From Sterolibacterium sp964521075 (GTDB lineage: Bacteria > Pseudomonadota > Gammaproteobacteria > Burkholderiales > Rhodocyclaceae), in assembly GCA_964521075.1 (NCBI GenBank), contig CAZFPI010000002.1, positions 1 to 64,000 on the forward strand: DNA of 64,000 bases. The letters run 5' to 3'. The notes under the pieces are model-generated. The model was not told the origin of the DNA. It ran no database searches and saw only the letters and a program-made list of their open reading frames with translations. Both the position numbers and the translations under genes were made by a program. Positions 34,650-43,413 of this stretch are shown piece by piece. The first letter of the stretch is position 1. Each line of letters begins with the position of its first letter.

Positions 34650-35263
34650 GCCCCCGGCGCAGCATTCTCCTCGCAGCCCGGCCCCAGCTCATCCTCCTGG
34701 CCGCAAGCCTCCTGCTGGCCATATTGCTGGGCGGCGGTGGCGTTTTCCTTGAAGAAAGGGCACAAGATGAACTTCGCCAGCAAAATAGCCAGACCCAGCG
34801 TCTGCACGACGACCTGAACGCCCGCCAGGAAGAACTCGCCTATCTGACCAGCCACATCCAGGCCTTTCGAACACTCAAAGCCCAGGGGCTGCTGGAAGTG
34901 CCCGACCGGGAAAACTGGGTCGAAAATCTGCTATCCACCCGCCGGGAATTGCGTCTGCCCGACACACTGGCCTACACCCTTCCCCCCTCCAGGCCCTTGG
35001 TCGACCGCCCGGATGCCACAGCTGCCACGAATACCCCGGCGGCAACCGAGCCTCCCCCGGCAGATACTCCGCTCATCTACGACCTCGAAATCCGCCTGCG
35101 AGACATCCACGAAGGCGAGCTCCTCAATTTTCTGGCAGCCTTCCAGCCCTCGATCAAGGAACATTTCCGTGTCCAGTCCTGCCTGCTGAACAACCCCGGA
35201 GCCACGGGGCTGGAAGCCCATTGCACCCTGCGTTTTTTCACCCTGCCGCCAGACACAAAATAA
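34646..35263 (+). CDS. mshJ: MshJ/PilO-like inner-membrane assembly protein
   Basis: About 205 residues. One membrane helix near 10-30 (LILLAASLLLAILLGGGG), a coiled coil (QDELRQQNSQTQRLHDDLNARQ), and a periplasmic domain ending with a beta-rich segment (PLIYDLEIRLRDIHEGELL). This is PilO/GspM/MshJ architecture. The start at 34646 follows an AGGAGAAA ribosome-binding site and overlaps the mshI stop. Last gene of the operon; glmS begins 124 bases downstream, and no minor or major pilin genes occur in the window. Confidence 0.7.
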   Translation: MSPRRSILLAARPQLILLAASLLLAILLGGGGVFLEERAQDELRQQNSQTQRLHDDLNARQEELAYLTSHIQAFRTLKAQGLLEVPDRENWVENLLSTRRELRLPDTLAYTLPPSRPLVDRPDATAATNTPAATEPPPADTPLIYDLEIRLRDIHEGELLNFLAAFQPSIKEHFRVQSCLLNNPGATGLEAHCTLRFFTLPPDTK

Positions 35264-35387
35264 CCGTAGCCCGGGCAGGCAGCCAGGAGCACACCGGGCC
35301 ACGAAGCAGCACCCGCCCGGCAGCCTGTCTTTGAGCTACACTCCCGCGTTTCCTGCCTCTGTCACCATTCCCGAAAGGAACCCTCGC

Positions 35388-37214
35388 ATGTGTGGCATCG
35401 TTGCCGCCGTTGCCCGTCGCAACGTTGTTCCCGTCCTCATCGAAGGATTATGCAAGCTCGAATATCGCGGCTATGACTCGGCCGGGCTGGCCGTGCTCAA
35501 TCCCGGTCTTCACCGCCTTCGCAGCGTGGGCCGCGTGGCCGAGCTGTCCAGGCAGGCCGAAGGACTGAGCGCATCACTGGGCATCGCCCACACCCGTTGG
35601 GCCACCCACGGCGTGCCCGCCGAGCGCAATGCCCATCCCCACATTTCCGCCGGGCTGGCGGTGGTACATAACGGCATCATCGAAAACTTCGCCGAAATCC
35701 GCCAGCGTCTTTCCACGGCGGGTTATGTCTTCACCTCCGACACGGATACCGAGGTCATCGCCCACCTGGTTTGCGATCTGCTGAAAACAGCCCCCGACCT
35801 GACAGAAGCCGTGCGCCTGGCCACCGCGCAACTGGTGGGAGCCTATGCCATCGCCGTGCTGTGCGAGAAGAACGAACACATCATCGTCGCCCGTCAGGGC
35901 GCGCCGCTCTTGCTGGGCGTGGCCGACGACGGACTCTACGCTGCTTCCGATGCCTCTGCCCTGCTGCAGGTCACACGCCGCATGGTGTATCTGGAAGACG
36001 GCGATCTGGCCGTACTCGACCCGCAAGGCTACCGCCTCCTGCGCCAGGACGGCTCCCCCGTGGAACGTCCCTGCCACGAGAGCACACTGTCTGCCGATGC
36101 TGTCGAGCTGGGCACTTTCCAGCACTACATGCAAAAAGAAATTTTCGAGCAGCCCTCAGCCCTGGCCAATACGCTGGAAATGCTGGGCAGCGGCTCGTCG
36201 GCACAGAGTTTTTCGGCCAATCTGTTCGGCGCGGCCGCCCCGGAACTGCTGAAGACGACGAAATCCGTGCTGATTCTCGCCTGCGGCACGAGCTTTCATT
36301 CGGGTCTGGTCGCCCGTTACTGGATCGAACAGCTGGCAGGCATTCCCTGCACGGTGGAAATCGCCAGCGAATACCGCTACCGCGTCTCCGTCACCGATCC
36401 GGAACAACTGGTCGTCGCCATCTCCCAGTCGGGCGAAACAGCCGACACGCTAGCCGCCATCAAACACGCGAAATCCCGTGGCATGACACGCACCCTGGCC
36501 GTGTGCAATGTCGCTGAATCCGCCATCGTACGTGAGTGCGCGCTTCGCTTTTTAACAAGGGCAGGACTGGAAATCGGTGTCGCATCGACCAAAGCATTCA
36601 CCACCCAGCTTGCCGCCTTGTTCCTGCTTGCCGCCACCCTCGCCCGCATCAACGGCAGACTCTCCCCCGAAGAAGAAACGACCCACCTCACCGCCTTGCG
36701 CCACCTGCCGCTGGCCATCAAAAAGGTACTCGAGCTCGAGGCAGACATCGCCCGCTGGGCCAAACGCTTTGCCAACAAGCAGCACGCGCTGTTTCTCGGG
36801 CGGGGCCACCATTACCCGATCGCCCTGGAAGGCGCGCTCAAGCTCAAGGAAATTTCCTATATCCATGCCGAAGGCTACCCGGCGGGCGAACTCAAACACG
36901 GGCCGCTGGCTCTGGTCGACCAGGACATGCCGGTGATTTCCGTCGCTCCGAACGACAATCTGCTGGAAAAACTCAAATCCAATCTGCAAGAAGTCCGCGC
37001 CCGGGGCGGGGAGCTCTACGTCTTCGCGGATGCCGACAGCGAAGTCGCCGCCAGCGAAGGGGTACACGTTCTACGCCTGCCGGAACATTACGGCTTGCTC
37101 TCTCCTGTGCTGCATGTCGTGGCCCTGCAGTTGCTGGCCTACCATGTGGCCCTGGTACGCGGCACGGATGTCGACAAGCCGCGCAATCTCGCCAAGTCGG
37201 TAACGGTCGAATAA
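35388..37214 (+). CDS. glmS: glutamine-fructose-6-phosphate aminotransferase
   Basis: 608 residues. Makes glucosamine-6-phosphate for peptidoglycan and LPS. The N-terminal nucleophile Cys2 follows the start Met (MCGIVAAVARRN), with glutaminase motifs RWATHGVPAERNAHPH and SDTDTEVIAHL; two SIS domains follow (CGTSFHSGLVARYWIEQ, SQSGETADTLAA, ALKLKEISYIHAEGYPAGELKHGPLALVD), ending in KSVTVE. The start must be at 35388, since Cys2 has to become N-terminal; the upstream in-frame extension is discarded. AAGGAA lies about 9 bases upstream. Confidence 0.97.
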   Translation: MCGIVAAVARRNVVPVLIEGLCKLEYRGYDSAGLAVLNPGLHRLRSVGRVAELSRQAEGLSASLGIAHTRWATHGVPAERNAHPHISAGLAVVHNGIIENFAEIRQRLSTAGYVFTSDTDTEVIAHLVCDLLKTAPDLTEAVRLATAQLVGAYAIAVLCEKNEHIIVARQGAPLLLGVADDGLYAASDASALLQVTRRMVYLEDGDLAVLDPQGYRLLRQDGSPVERPCHESTLSADAVELGTFQHYMQKEIFEQPSALANTLEMLGSGSSAQSFSANLFGAAAPELLKTTKSVLILACGTSFHSGLVARYWIEQLAGIPCTVEIASEYRYRVSVTDPEQLVVAISQSGETADTLAAIKHAKSRGMTRTLAVCNVAESAIVRECALRFLTRAGLEIGVASTKAFTTQLAALFLLAATLARINGRLSPEEETTHLTALRHLPLAIKKVLELEADIARWAKRFANKQHALFLGRGHHYPIALEGALKLKEISYIHAEGYPAGELKHGPLALVDQDMPVISVAPNDNLLEKLKSNLQEVRARGGELYVFADADSEVAASEGVHVLRLPEHYGLLSPVLHVVALQLLAYHVALVRGTDVDKPRNLAKSVTVE

Positions 37215-37329
37215 AATGCCCGGTTGGACGCGGAAAGAATCAGAGCCATAATCCGCGTTCCGCCCGCAGATGCCCATCAATGATTTCACCCCGTTCCCGG
37301 GGGCCGGACAAGACAGGAAGACAGAAAAA

Positions 37330-38574
37330 ATGAAACGAGTAGATGACTTCCGCCTGAAGTTCGGCAAGCACGAGCTGGTCCCCATCATGATCGGCGGCAT
37401 GGGCGTCGACATTTCGACGGCCGATCTTGCCCTGGAAGTCGCCCGTCTGGGCGGGGTAGGCCACATTTCCGACGCCATGGTGCCCACGGTCGCCGACCGC
37501 CGGTTCAAGACGCACTTCGTCCGGGACAAGCTCAAACAATACAAGTTCAATGTCGCCAACGCCGACAAATCCGTCGTGCAGTTCGACCTGGGCCTGCTCG
37601 AAGAAGCCTCGCGCATGCATGTGGGCAAGACCATGGAAGCCAAACGCGGGCCGGGCATGGTGTTCGTAAACTGCATGGAAAAGCTCACCATGAACGCCCC
37701 GCGCGAAACCCTGCGGGTACGGCTCAGGGCCGCGCTCGATGCCGGGGTCGACGGCATCACGCTTTCCGCCGGGCTGCATCTGGGCTCCTTCGCACTGATC
37801 GAAGACCACCCCCGCTTTCGCGATGCCTATCTGGGCATCATCGTCTCCTCCTTGCGCGCCCTTCAGCTTTTTCTGCGGAAAAACGCCCGCGTCAATCGCC
37901 TGCCCGATTTCGTCGTCGTCGAAGGCCCGCTGGCCGGGGGCCACCTGGGCTTCGGCATGGACTGGGCAGAATATGACCTGGCCACCATCACCGCCGAAAT
38001 CCAGACCTGGCTGAAAGCCGAAAGCCTCGACATTCCGCTCATCCCCGCCGGAGGCATCTTCACCGGCACGGATGCGGCCACCTTCCTCGAAAACGGCGCG
38101 GCCGCCGTGCAGGTTTCCACCCGTTTCACGGTCGCCAAAGAATGCGGGCTGCCCGAAAACGTCCAGCAGGAATACTTCAAGGCCAACGAAGACGACATCG
38201 AAGTCAACCTGCTCTCCCCCACGGGCTACCCCATGCGGATGCTCAAGCACTGCCCGGCCATCGGCTCCGGCATCCGCCCCAATTGCGAAGCCTTCGGCTA
38301 CATCCTCGACGGCTCGGGCAAATGCGCCTACATCACCGCCTACAACAAGGCACTCGAAGCCAATCCGGACACCAAAACGCTCTCGGTCAAGGACAAAACC
38401 TGTCTTTGCACCCACATGCGAAATTTCGACTGCTGGACCTGCGGCCACTACACCTACCGGCTCAAGGACACCACGCGCAAACTGGACGACGGCAGCTACC
38501 AGATACTGACCGCCGAACACATCTTCCGCGACTACCAGTACAGCACCGACCACCAGATCGCCCTGCCCGAGTGA
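37330..38574 (+). CDS. nitronate monooxygenase-family FMN protein with C-terminal cysteine cluster
   Basis: 414 residues, NPD/NMO TIM barrel. FMN-site features include PIMIGGMGVDIST, VEGPLAGGHLGFG and IPAGGIFTGTDAATFLENGAAAVQVSTRF. The last 100 residues add a cluster of cysteines at 319, 332, 358, 360, 368 and 371 (CLC and CWTC), plausibly a metal or Fe-S site. The family includes nitronate oxidases, enoyl reductases and the steroid-degradation protein IpdC. Because two steroid dehydrogenase genes follow at once (31 bases to the next), a role in steroid breakdown is likely but unproven. The start at 37330 has AGGAAG upstream. Confidence 0.75.
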   Translation: MKRVDDFRLKFGKHELVPIMIGGMGVDISTADLALEVARLGGVGHISDAMVPTVADRRFKTHFVRDKLKQYKFNVANADKSVVQFDLGLLEEASRMHVGKTMEAKRGPGMVFVNCMEKLTMNAPRETLRVRLRAALDAGVDGITLSAGLHLGSFALIEDHPRFRDAYLGIIVSSLRALQLFLRKNARVNRLPDFVVVEGPLAGGHLGFGMDWAEYDLATITAEIQTWLKAESLDIPLIPAGGIFTGTDAATFLENGAAAVQVSTRFTVAKECGLPENVQQEYFKANEDDIEVNLLSPTGYPMRMLKHCPAIGSGIRPNCEAFGYILDGSGKCAYITAYNKALEANPDTKTLSVKDKTCLCTHMRNFDCWTCGHYTYRLKDTTRKLDDGSYQILTAEHIFRDYQYSTDHQIALPE

Positions 38575-38605
38575 GCAGGCACTTTCACACAGAGCAAAGC
38601 CCGTC

Positions 38606-40264
38606 ATGAAGTTTGATGATCGTGCCAACCGTCACGTCCCCGTATCCCCCCCCCTGGTCATCCACGATCCGGAACATCATTCCTGGGATGCCGAAACCGA
38701 TGTCGCCATCGTCGGCATCGGCCTGGCCGGGGCGTCGGCGGCTCTGGAAGCTGCGAACCAGGGCGTTCGCGTTCTGGCACTCGACCGCCTGGCAGGCGGC
38801 GGAGCCTCCCGGCTTTCCGGCGGTGTGGTCTACACCGGTGGCGGCACACGGCAGCAGCGCGAAGCCGGTGTCGAGGACAGCCCGGACAATATGTTCGAAT
38901 ACCTCAAAATCCAGGTGGGTGGCGTCGTATCAGATGCCACCTTGCGCCGCTTCTGCCAAGACAGCGTAGCCAATCTCGAATGGCTGGAAAGCTTTGGGGT
39001 ACGTTACGCCAGCCGCTACTACAAGGAAAAAAACTCCTTTCCCGGCGGCCACTGGGGCCTCTACCACTCCGGCAACGAAGCCTACGCCCCCTACAACGCG
39101 AACACGACCCCCGCCGCGCGGGGCCACATCACCCAGGGTAGCGGCTATTTTGGCGGCCCGGCCGTCATGGACCCGCTGCTCCTTGCCATGCGCGCGCACC
39201 CGAAGGTCGAACTGCAAACCTACGCCTGCGTCCATCGCCTGATCGTTGACCCGCAAAATCGCATCATCGGTCTGGCCTACCGGCTAGGCCCCCAGTCCGG
39301 CCTGATCCCCGCCTTGCGGACGGGCCTGCACCGTCTGGCCAGCAAGATCAACATCGGCATGCCGCGCGCAGGAGCCCCCTTCCGCTGGCTGGCCACACGC
39401 TTTGAAGCCTTCGACCGCGAAAAACAGGTGCGCGTCAAAAAAGGCGTCGTCCTCAGCGCGGGCGGCTTCGTTTTCAACCGCGCCATGATCGAACAGGCCA
39501 CGGATGCCCCCATGCGTACCCCCCACGCACTGGGCGAAGACTGCAACGGCAGCGGCATCCGCCTGGGGCTCACGCAGGGAGCCTCCACCGGCCGGATCGA
39601 CCGGCTGACCTACTGGCGTTTCTACGCCCCGCCCCATGCCTGGCTCAATGCCGTCAGCGTCGGGCTGAAAGGGCAAAGGCTGTGCAACGAAGCCCTTTAT
39701 GGCGCGACAGTTGCCGACGACATGCTCGAAAAAAGCCAGGGACGCGGCTGGCTCATCCTCGATGCCCCACTGATGCAAGCCGCCCGGGCACAGCTTCGCC
39801 ACGACAAGAGCATCGCCCTCGTGCAAAAGCTCATGAGCCTCATGTACATCTTCCGCTGCACCGCCCGGGCCGACAGCCTCGCCGGGCTCGCCGGCAAGAT
39901 CGGCATCCCCGCTGCCGCGCTGGAACAAACCATCGCCCGTTACAACCAGGACATCGCCAGCGGCCAGCCCGACGAACACGCCAAGCCCGACAAATACCGC
40001 ACAGCCATCACAACCGGCCCCTTCCTCGCCATCGACATCAGCATCGGCTCGAAATTCCCCTGCCCCACGCTGACACTGGGCGGCCTGAACGTGGAAGAAG
40101 ACAGCGGCCGGGTTCTCGACGAGCAAAAAAACCCCATCCCGGGCCTCTACGCCGCCGGGCGAAACGCCGTCGGCCTGTGTGCACACACTTACATCAGCGG
40201 CCTTTCCCTGGCTGATTGCCTGTTCAGTGGGCGTCGGGCCGGGCGGCATGCCGCCAACGGCTGA
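38606..40264 (+). CDS. FAD-dependent 3-ketosteroid dehydrogenase family, delta4-(5alpha)-type signature
   Basis: 552 residues. N-terminal FAD-binding motif VAIVGIGLAGASAALEAANQG near 33, flavocytochrome c/KstD fold, second FAD motif GLYAAGRNAVGL. Near the C-terminus HTYISGLS places Tyr529-Ile-Ser531, matching the Tyr-x-Ser pair known to be catalytic in 3-ketosteroid delta4-(5alpha)-dehydrogenase, and lacks the YPGxG of delta1 enzymes. Predicted reaction: introduction of the C4-C5 double bond into 5alpha-3-ketosteroids. Located between the NMO-family gene and a delta1-type dehydrogenase, in one probable operon. Substrate is inferred from motif and context only. Confidence 0.72.
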   Translation: MKFDDRANRHVPVSPPLVIHDPEHHSWDAETDVAIVGIGLAGASAALEAANQGVRVLALDRLAGGGASRLSGGVVYTGGGTRQQREAGVEDSPDNMFEYLKIQVGGVVSDATLRRFCQDSVANLEWLESFGVRYASRYYKEKNSFPGGHWGLYHSGNEAYAPYNANTTPAARGHITQGSGYFGGPAVMDPLLLAMRAHPKVELQTYACVHRLIVDPQNRIIGLAYRLGPQSGLIPALRTGLHRLASKINIGMPRAGAPFRWLATRFEAFDREKQVRVKKGVVLSAGGFVFNRAMIEQATDAPMRTPHALGEDCNGSGIRLGLTQGASTGRIDRLTYWRFYAPPHAWLNAVSVGLKGQRLCNEALYGATVADDMLEKSQGRGWLILDAPLMQAARAQLRHDKSIALVQKLMSLMYIFRCTARADSLAGLAGKIGIPAAALEQTIARYNQDIASGQPDEHAKPDKYRTAITTGPFLAIDISIGSKFPCPTLTLGGLNVEEDSGRVLDEQKNPIPGLYAAGRNAVGLCAHTYISGLSLADCLFSGRRAGRHAANG

Positions 40265-40301
40265 CTCCATTCGTCTCCCCTCTGCTTTTTCAGGAATCCC
40301 C

Positions 40302-41981
40302 ATGACCACACCACAAGACAGCACCACCTATGATGTCATCGTCGTCGGCTCGGGAGCCGGTGCCATGCTCACCGCCGCGCGCGCCCACGATCTGGGGCTT
40401 TCCGTTCTCGTGGTCGAAAAGAGCGACAAATACGGCGGCACATCGGCGGTTTCCGGTGGCGCGATCTGGATTCCCAACAACAGCCAGATGAAAATCAAGG
40501 ACAGCTACGACGACGCCCTGGCCTATGTCAAAGCCGCCACGCGCGGGCTTGTTGCGGAAGACCGTCTGCACGCCTATCTCGACAGCGCGCCGCAGATGGT
40601 CGAATACATCAACAGCAAGATGACACTCAACTACTTCCCCTGTCATCGCTACCCCGATTACTACCAGCACCTGCCGGGCTCCCGCCCGGGCGGGCGCACC
40701 ATGGAACCCAATCTTTTCGATGCCTCCCTGCTCGGCGAAGAATTCGACAACCTGCGCCTGTCCTACAACGGCACGCTCCTGATGGGCAAGGCCAGCATGA
40801 CCGCCACACAAGCCCACGTCATGCTCTCCAAACAGCCTGGCTGGATGCTGCAGGTCATGAAAACCCTGGGCCGTTACTTCCTCGACATCCCCTGGCGTCT
40901 CAAAACGAAGCACGACCGGATTCGCGGTCTGGGCAACGCCATGGCCGCCGGCCTGCGCCACGCCCTTCTGGTTCGCAAGGTTCCGCTGTGGCTGAACACG
41001 CCTTTTGAATCACTGACCACCGAAGGCGGCCGCGTGACCGGCATCGTCGTCAAACGCAATGGCCAGACGCTCACGCTCACGGCCCGTCGTGGCGTTGTCC
41101 TCGGCGCGGGCGGTTTCGAGCGCAACCAGCAAATGCGCGAACAATATCTGCCCAAACCCAGCAAAGCCGAATGGAGCGTGACCCCCCCGCACAACACCGG
41201 CGACACCATCCGCGCGGCCCAGGCCATCGGCGCGAAAACCGAGCTCATGAACTGGGCCTGGTGGACACCCTCCATTCATGTGCCAGGCGAGCCCTATCAG
41301 GTGGGCCTCTTTGCCGAACGCAACCTTCCCGGCTGCATCGTGATCAACGGCCAGGGCCAGCGTTTCGTCAATGAAGCCTCGCCCTATCTCGAATTCGGCG
41401 CGGCGATGTACGCGGAAAATGACAAGAACGGCAAGGGTGTGCCCTGCTGGCTGATCTTCGATGCCAAATTCCGCTACAACTACCCCATGGGCCCGCTCAT
41501 GCCCAGCCAGATCGCCCCCGACCGCAAATCCTGGCTCGGCAAGGTGTACTGGAAAGACGACACCCTGGACGGCCTGGCCAAACAAATCAACGTCGACGCC
41601 GCCGGCCTCAAAAAGACGGTGGAACTCAACAATGAATACGCGCAAAGCGGCAAGGACAAGGACTTCAACAAGGGCAGCAACGTCTTCGACTGCTACTACG
41701 GCGACTGCAACGTAAAGCCCAACCCCTGCATCGCCCCCATCCTCAAGGCCCCCTTCTACGCCATGCGCGTCGATGCAGGCGACATCGGCACCAAAGGTGG
41801 CCTGCTCACCGACAAGGATGCCCGCGTTCTCGACCAGAACAATCAACCCATCGAAGGGCTGTTCTGCATCGGCAACAATTCCGCCTCCGTTATGGGCACG
41901 GCCTACCCCGGCGCGGGCGGCACACTCGGCCCGGCCATGACTTTCGGCTTCCGCGCTGCGAACTTCATCGCAGGAAAGTAA
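40302..41981 (+). CDS. 3-ketosteroid delta1-dehydrogenase (KstD/AcmB family)
   Basis: 559 residues. FAD motif VIVVGSGAGAMLTAARAHDLG at the N-terminus, KYGGTSAVSGGAIWIPNN, second FAD segment GVVLGAGGFERN, and a C-terminal SVMGTAYPGAGGTLGPAMTFGF. In this last motif Tyr535 and Gly539 correspond to the catalytic Tyr487 and Gly491 of Rhodococcus KstD1; the PDYYQ motif near residue 120 may supply the N-terminal active-site Tyr. It would desaturate C1-C2 of 3-keto-4-ene steroids. In Sterolibacterium the cholestenone version is called AcmB; whether this is that enzyme or an androstenedione enzyme cannot be told here. The start at 40302 follows CAGGAA. Confidence 0.85.
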   Translation: MTTPQDSTTYDVIVVGSGAGAMLTAARAHDLGLSVLVVEKSDKYGGTSAVSGGAIWIPNNSQMKIKDSYDDALAYVKAATRGLVAEDRLHAYLDSAPQMVEYINSKMTLNYFPCHRYPDYYQHLPGSRPGGRTMEPNLFDASLLGEEFDNLRLSYNGTLLMGKASMTATQAHVMLSKQPGWMLQVMKTLGRYFLDIPWRLKTKHDRIRGLGNAMAAGLRHALLVRKVPLWLNTPFESLTTEGGRVTGIVVKRNGQTLTLTARRGVVLGAGGFERNQQMREQYLPKPSKAEWSVTPPHNTGDTIRAAQAIGAKTELMNWAWWTPSIHVPGEPYQVGLFAERNLPGCIVINGQGQRFVNEASPYLEFGAAMYAENDKNGKGVPCWLIFDAKFRYNYPMGPLMPSQIAPDRKSWLGKVYWKDDTLDGLAKQINVDAAGLKKTVELNNEYAQSGKDKDFNKGSNVFDCYYGDCNVKPNPCIAPILKAPFYAMRVDAGDIGTKGGLLTDKDARVLDQNNQPIEGLFCIGNNSASVMGTAYPGAGGTLGPAMTFGFRAANFIAGK

Positions 41982-42060
41982 GCCCAGAAACCCGGGGAAC
42001 CCAAGGCACTGTGCCCCCCGGCCCTCCGCCGGGGCGAGGTATCAGCCGCCCTTCACCCCC

Positions 42061-43404
42061 TCACCAGGCCCAGTACGGGCCCTGGCCGATGGAGGTGTTG
42101 CGGTTCTCGATGGCAACGAAAACATCGCGGCCAAAGAAGAAAGGCAAGCCCCAGTCGAAGCTGTTGCCGTCGAGCACTTCCGTCCCGCCAACCGTGACCG
42201 CCCGGACGGATGCCGACAGACGATCCGGATTCTCCAGCGCGAAGCTGACAACCTTGCTGAGGCCGCTGCGCGTCAGCTGCGTGGCAGACAGATTCAGCAA
42301 GGACGGCGGACAATAAAAATCCGTGGCGCGGGAGCAAACGGGGATGGAGGTATCCATGAAAAACAGCGCATTCGAGCCACTGTCGATGAAGCTCGCCGTC
42401 ATGGTGCGGCCCTTGTAGACCGTCGTGAAATTACCCCGCGCATCAGTGGCGAAAACCGTAGCACTCCCTGGCTGATTATTCGTCCCGGTTCCGATGCCGA
42501 AAATCAACGATCCGGCCAGCCGCGCCACCCCACCGGCAGGCACGGCGGGCAGACGCACCAGCACCCCGTTGTTGTTGCGCGAAAAAGCCGTCACCGGATT
42601 TTTCGCCTGGCGCGCGCGCGGCAGAGCCGTCGGTGTACAGGCATTCCCGCTGCAAGCGTAATACACCCCGGGAATCGCCCGGGCTTCGCACGCCACGCCG
42701 CAATCTTCCGCAAACAGGCCGATGCCCAGAATCCCCTTCGCCCCCATCTCAGCCACCGTCCGCCAGCCGGGCCCCACACTGCTGCAATCGCCGGGGGCCA
42801 CCTCTGGCACACTCGAATCCCCGATGATCTGGACGGGCAAGGCACTGGCCAGCTCGCCCGCAATCCGCACATCCGCCGAGCGCATGGCCCCCCAGGTATG
42901 CCCCGAGGCAAACTGGCCACAGGCACCGGCGAGTTGCCCGGAGGGGGTTCTGACTTCCGGCAAGGCCCAGGGAGCCGCCAGTGCCCGGCCGATCAGGCGC
43001 AAACCGGAAGAACCGGTATCAACCAGAACGTGGTCGATGGTCTGGCAGTTCTGGCTGCCCGGCACACAAACCGTCACATCGACAAATAGCGCATTGATCG
43101 AAGCACTGCCGAAGGGGCCGCCGTCGATGGAGATCGGTGCGACATTGGTGAGGGAATCTGGCGTGGGCGCAGGTGCGGGGGCAGGTGTCCCCGGTGCAGC
43201 GGGTGCATCGCTGCCGCCCCCGCCGCCATTGCAGGCTGCCAGTAAAAAACACAGTGCCCAGGCGGCAAGAAAGCCAAGGAAACGATGACTTATTCCGTTC
43301 GCCCTGAGCCTGTCGAAGGGAATCTCCTGTAATAACAAGGGCTTCGACAAGCTCAGCCCGAACGGATCTGATTTAATCAGTGCCTCCCTAAAGCGCATCG
43401 GCAT
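42061..43404 (-). CDS. DUF3443 lipoprotein with aspartyl-protease-like motif
   Basis: About 445 residues. Lipobox LLAAC followed by Gly-rich and Pro/Ala-rich linker, then a DUF3443 domain: ISIDGGPFGSASINALFVDV, VLVDTGSSGLRL (an aspartyl-protease-like DTGS), GILGIGLFAEDCG, SFIDSGSNALFFMD (a second DSGS). The two D-S/T-G motifs suggest a pepsin-like fold, but peptidase activity of the family is unproven. Translation most likely starts at the ATG at 43398, with GGGAGG 6 bases upstream, or at 43404. A repeat element at 43295-43365 lies inside the coding sequence and adds about 25 odd residues before the signal-peptide hydrophobic core. Follows DUF2844 by 9 bases; this pair recurs in Betaproteobacteria. 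Confidence 0.85.
   Translation of the reverse strand: MPMRFREALIKSDPFGLSLSKPLLLQEIPFDRLRANGISHRFLGFLAAWALCFLLAACNGGGGGSDAPAAPGTPAPAPAPTPDSLTNVAPISIDGGPFGSASINALFVDVTVCVPGSQNCQTIDHVLVDTGSSGLRLIGRALAAPWALPEVRTPSGQLAGACGQFASGHTWGAMRSADVRIAGELASALPVQIIGDSSVPEVAPGDCSSVGPGWRTVAEMGAKGILGIGLFAEDCGVACEARAIPGVYYACSGNACTPTALPRARQAKNPVTAFSRNNNGVLVRLPAVPAGGVARLAGSLIFGIGTGTNNQPGSATVFATDARGNFTTVYKGRTMTASFIDSGSNALFFMDTSIPVCSRATDFYCPPSLLNLSATQLTRSGLSKVVSFALENPDRLSASVRAVTVGGTEVLDGNSFDWGLPFFFGRDVFVAIENRNTSIGQGPYWAW
43295..43365. repeat. 71-bp palindromic repeat inserted in the DUF3443 signal region
   Basis: CCGTTCGCCCTGAGCCTGTC at the left and its near reverse complement ending CAAGCTCAGCCCGAACGG at the right form arms of about 24 bases with 2 mismatches. 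The type is a common dispersed repeat of GC-rich Proteobacteria, and when translated gives FGLSLSKP and PFDRLRANG, exactly as seen in the DUF3443 protein. Confidence 0.85.
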
Positions 43405-43413
43405 CCTCCCGGC

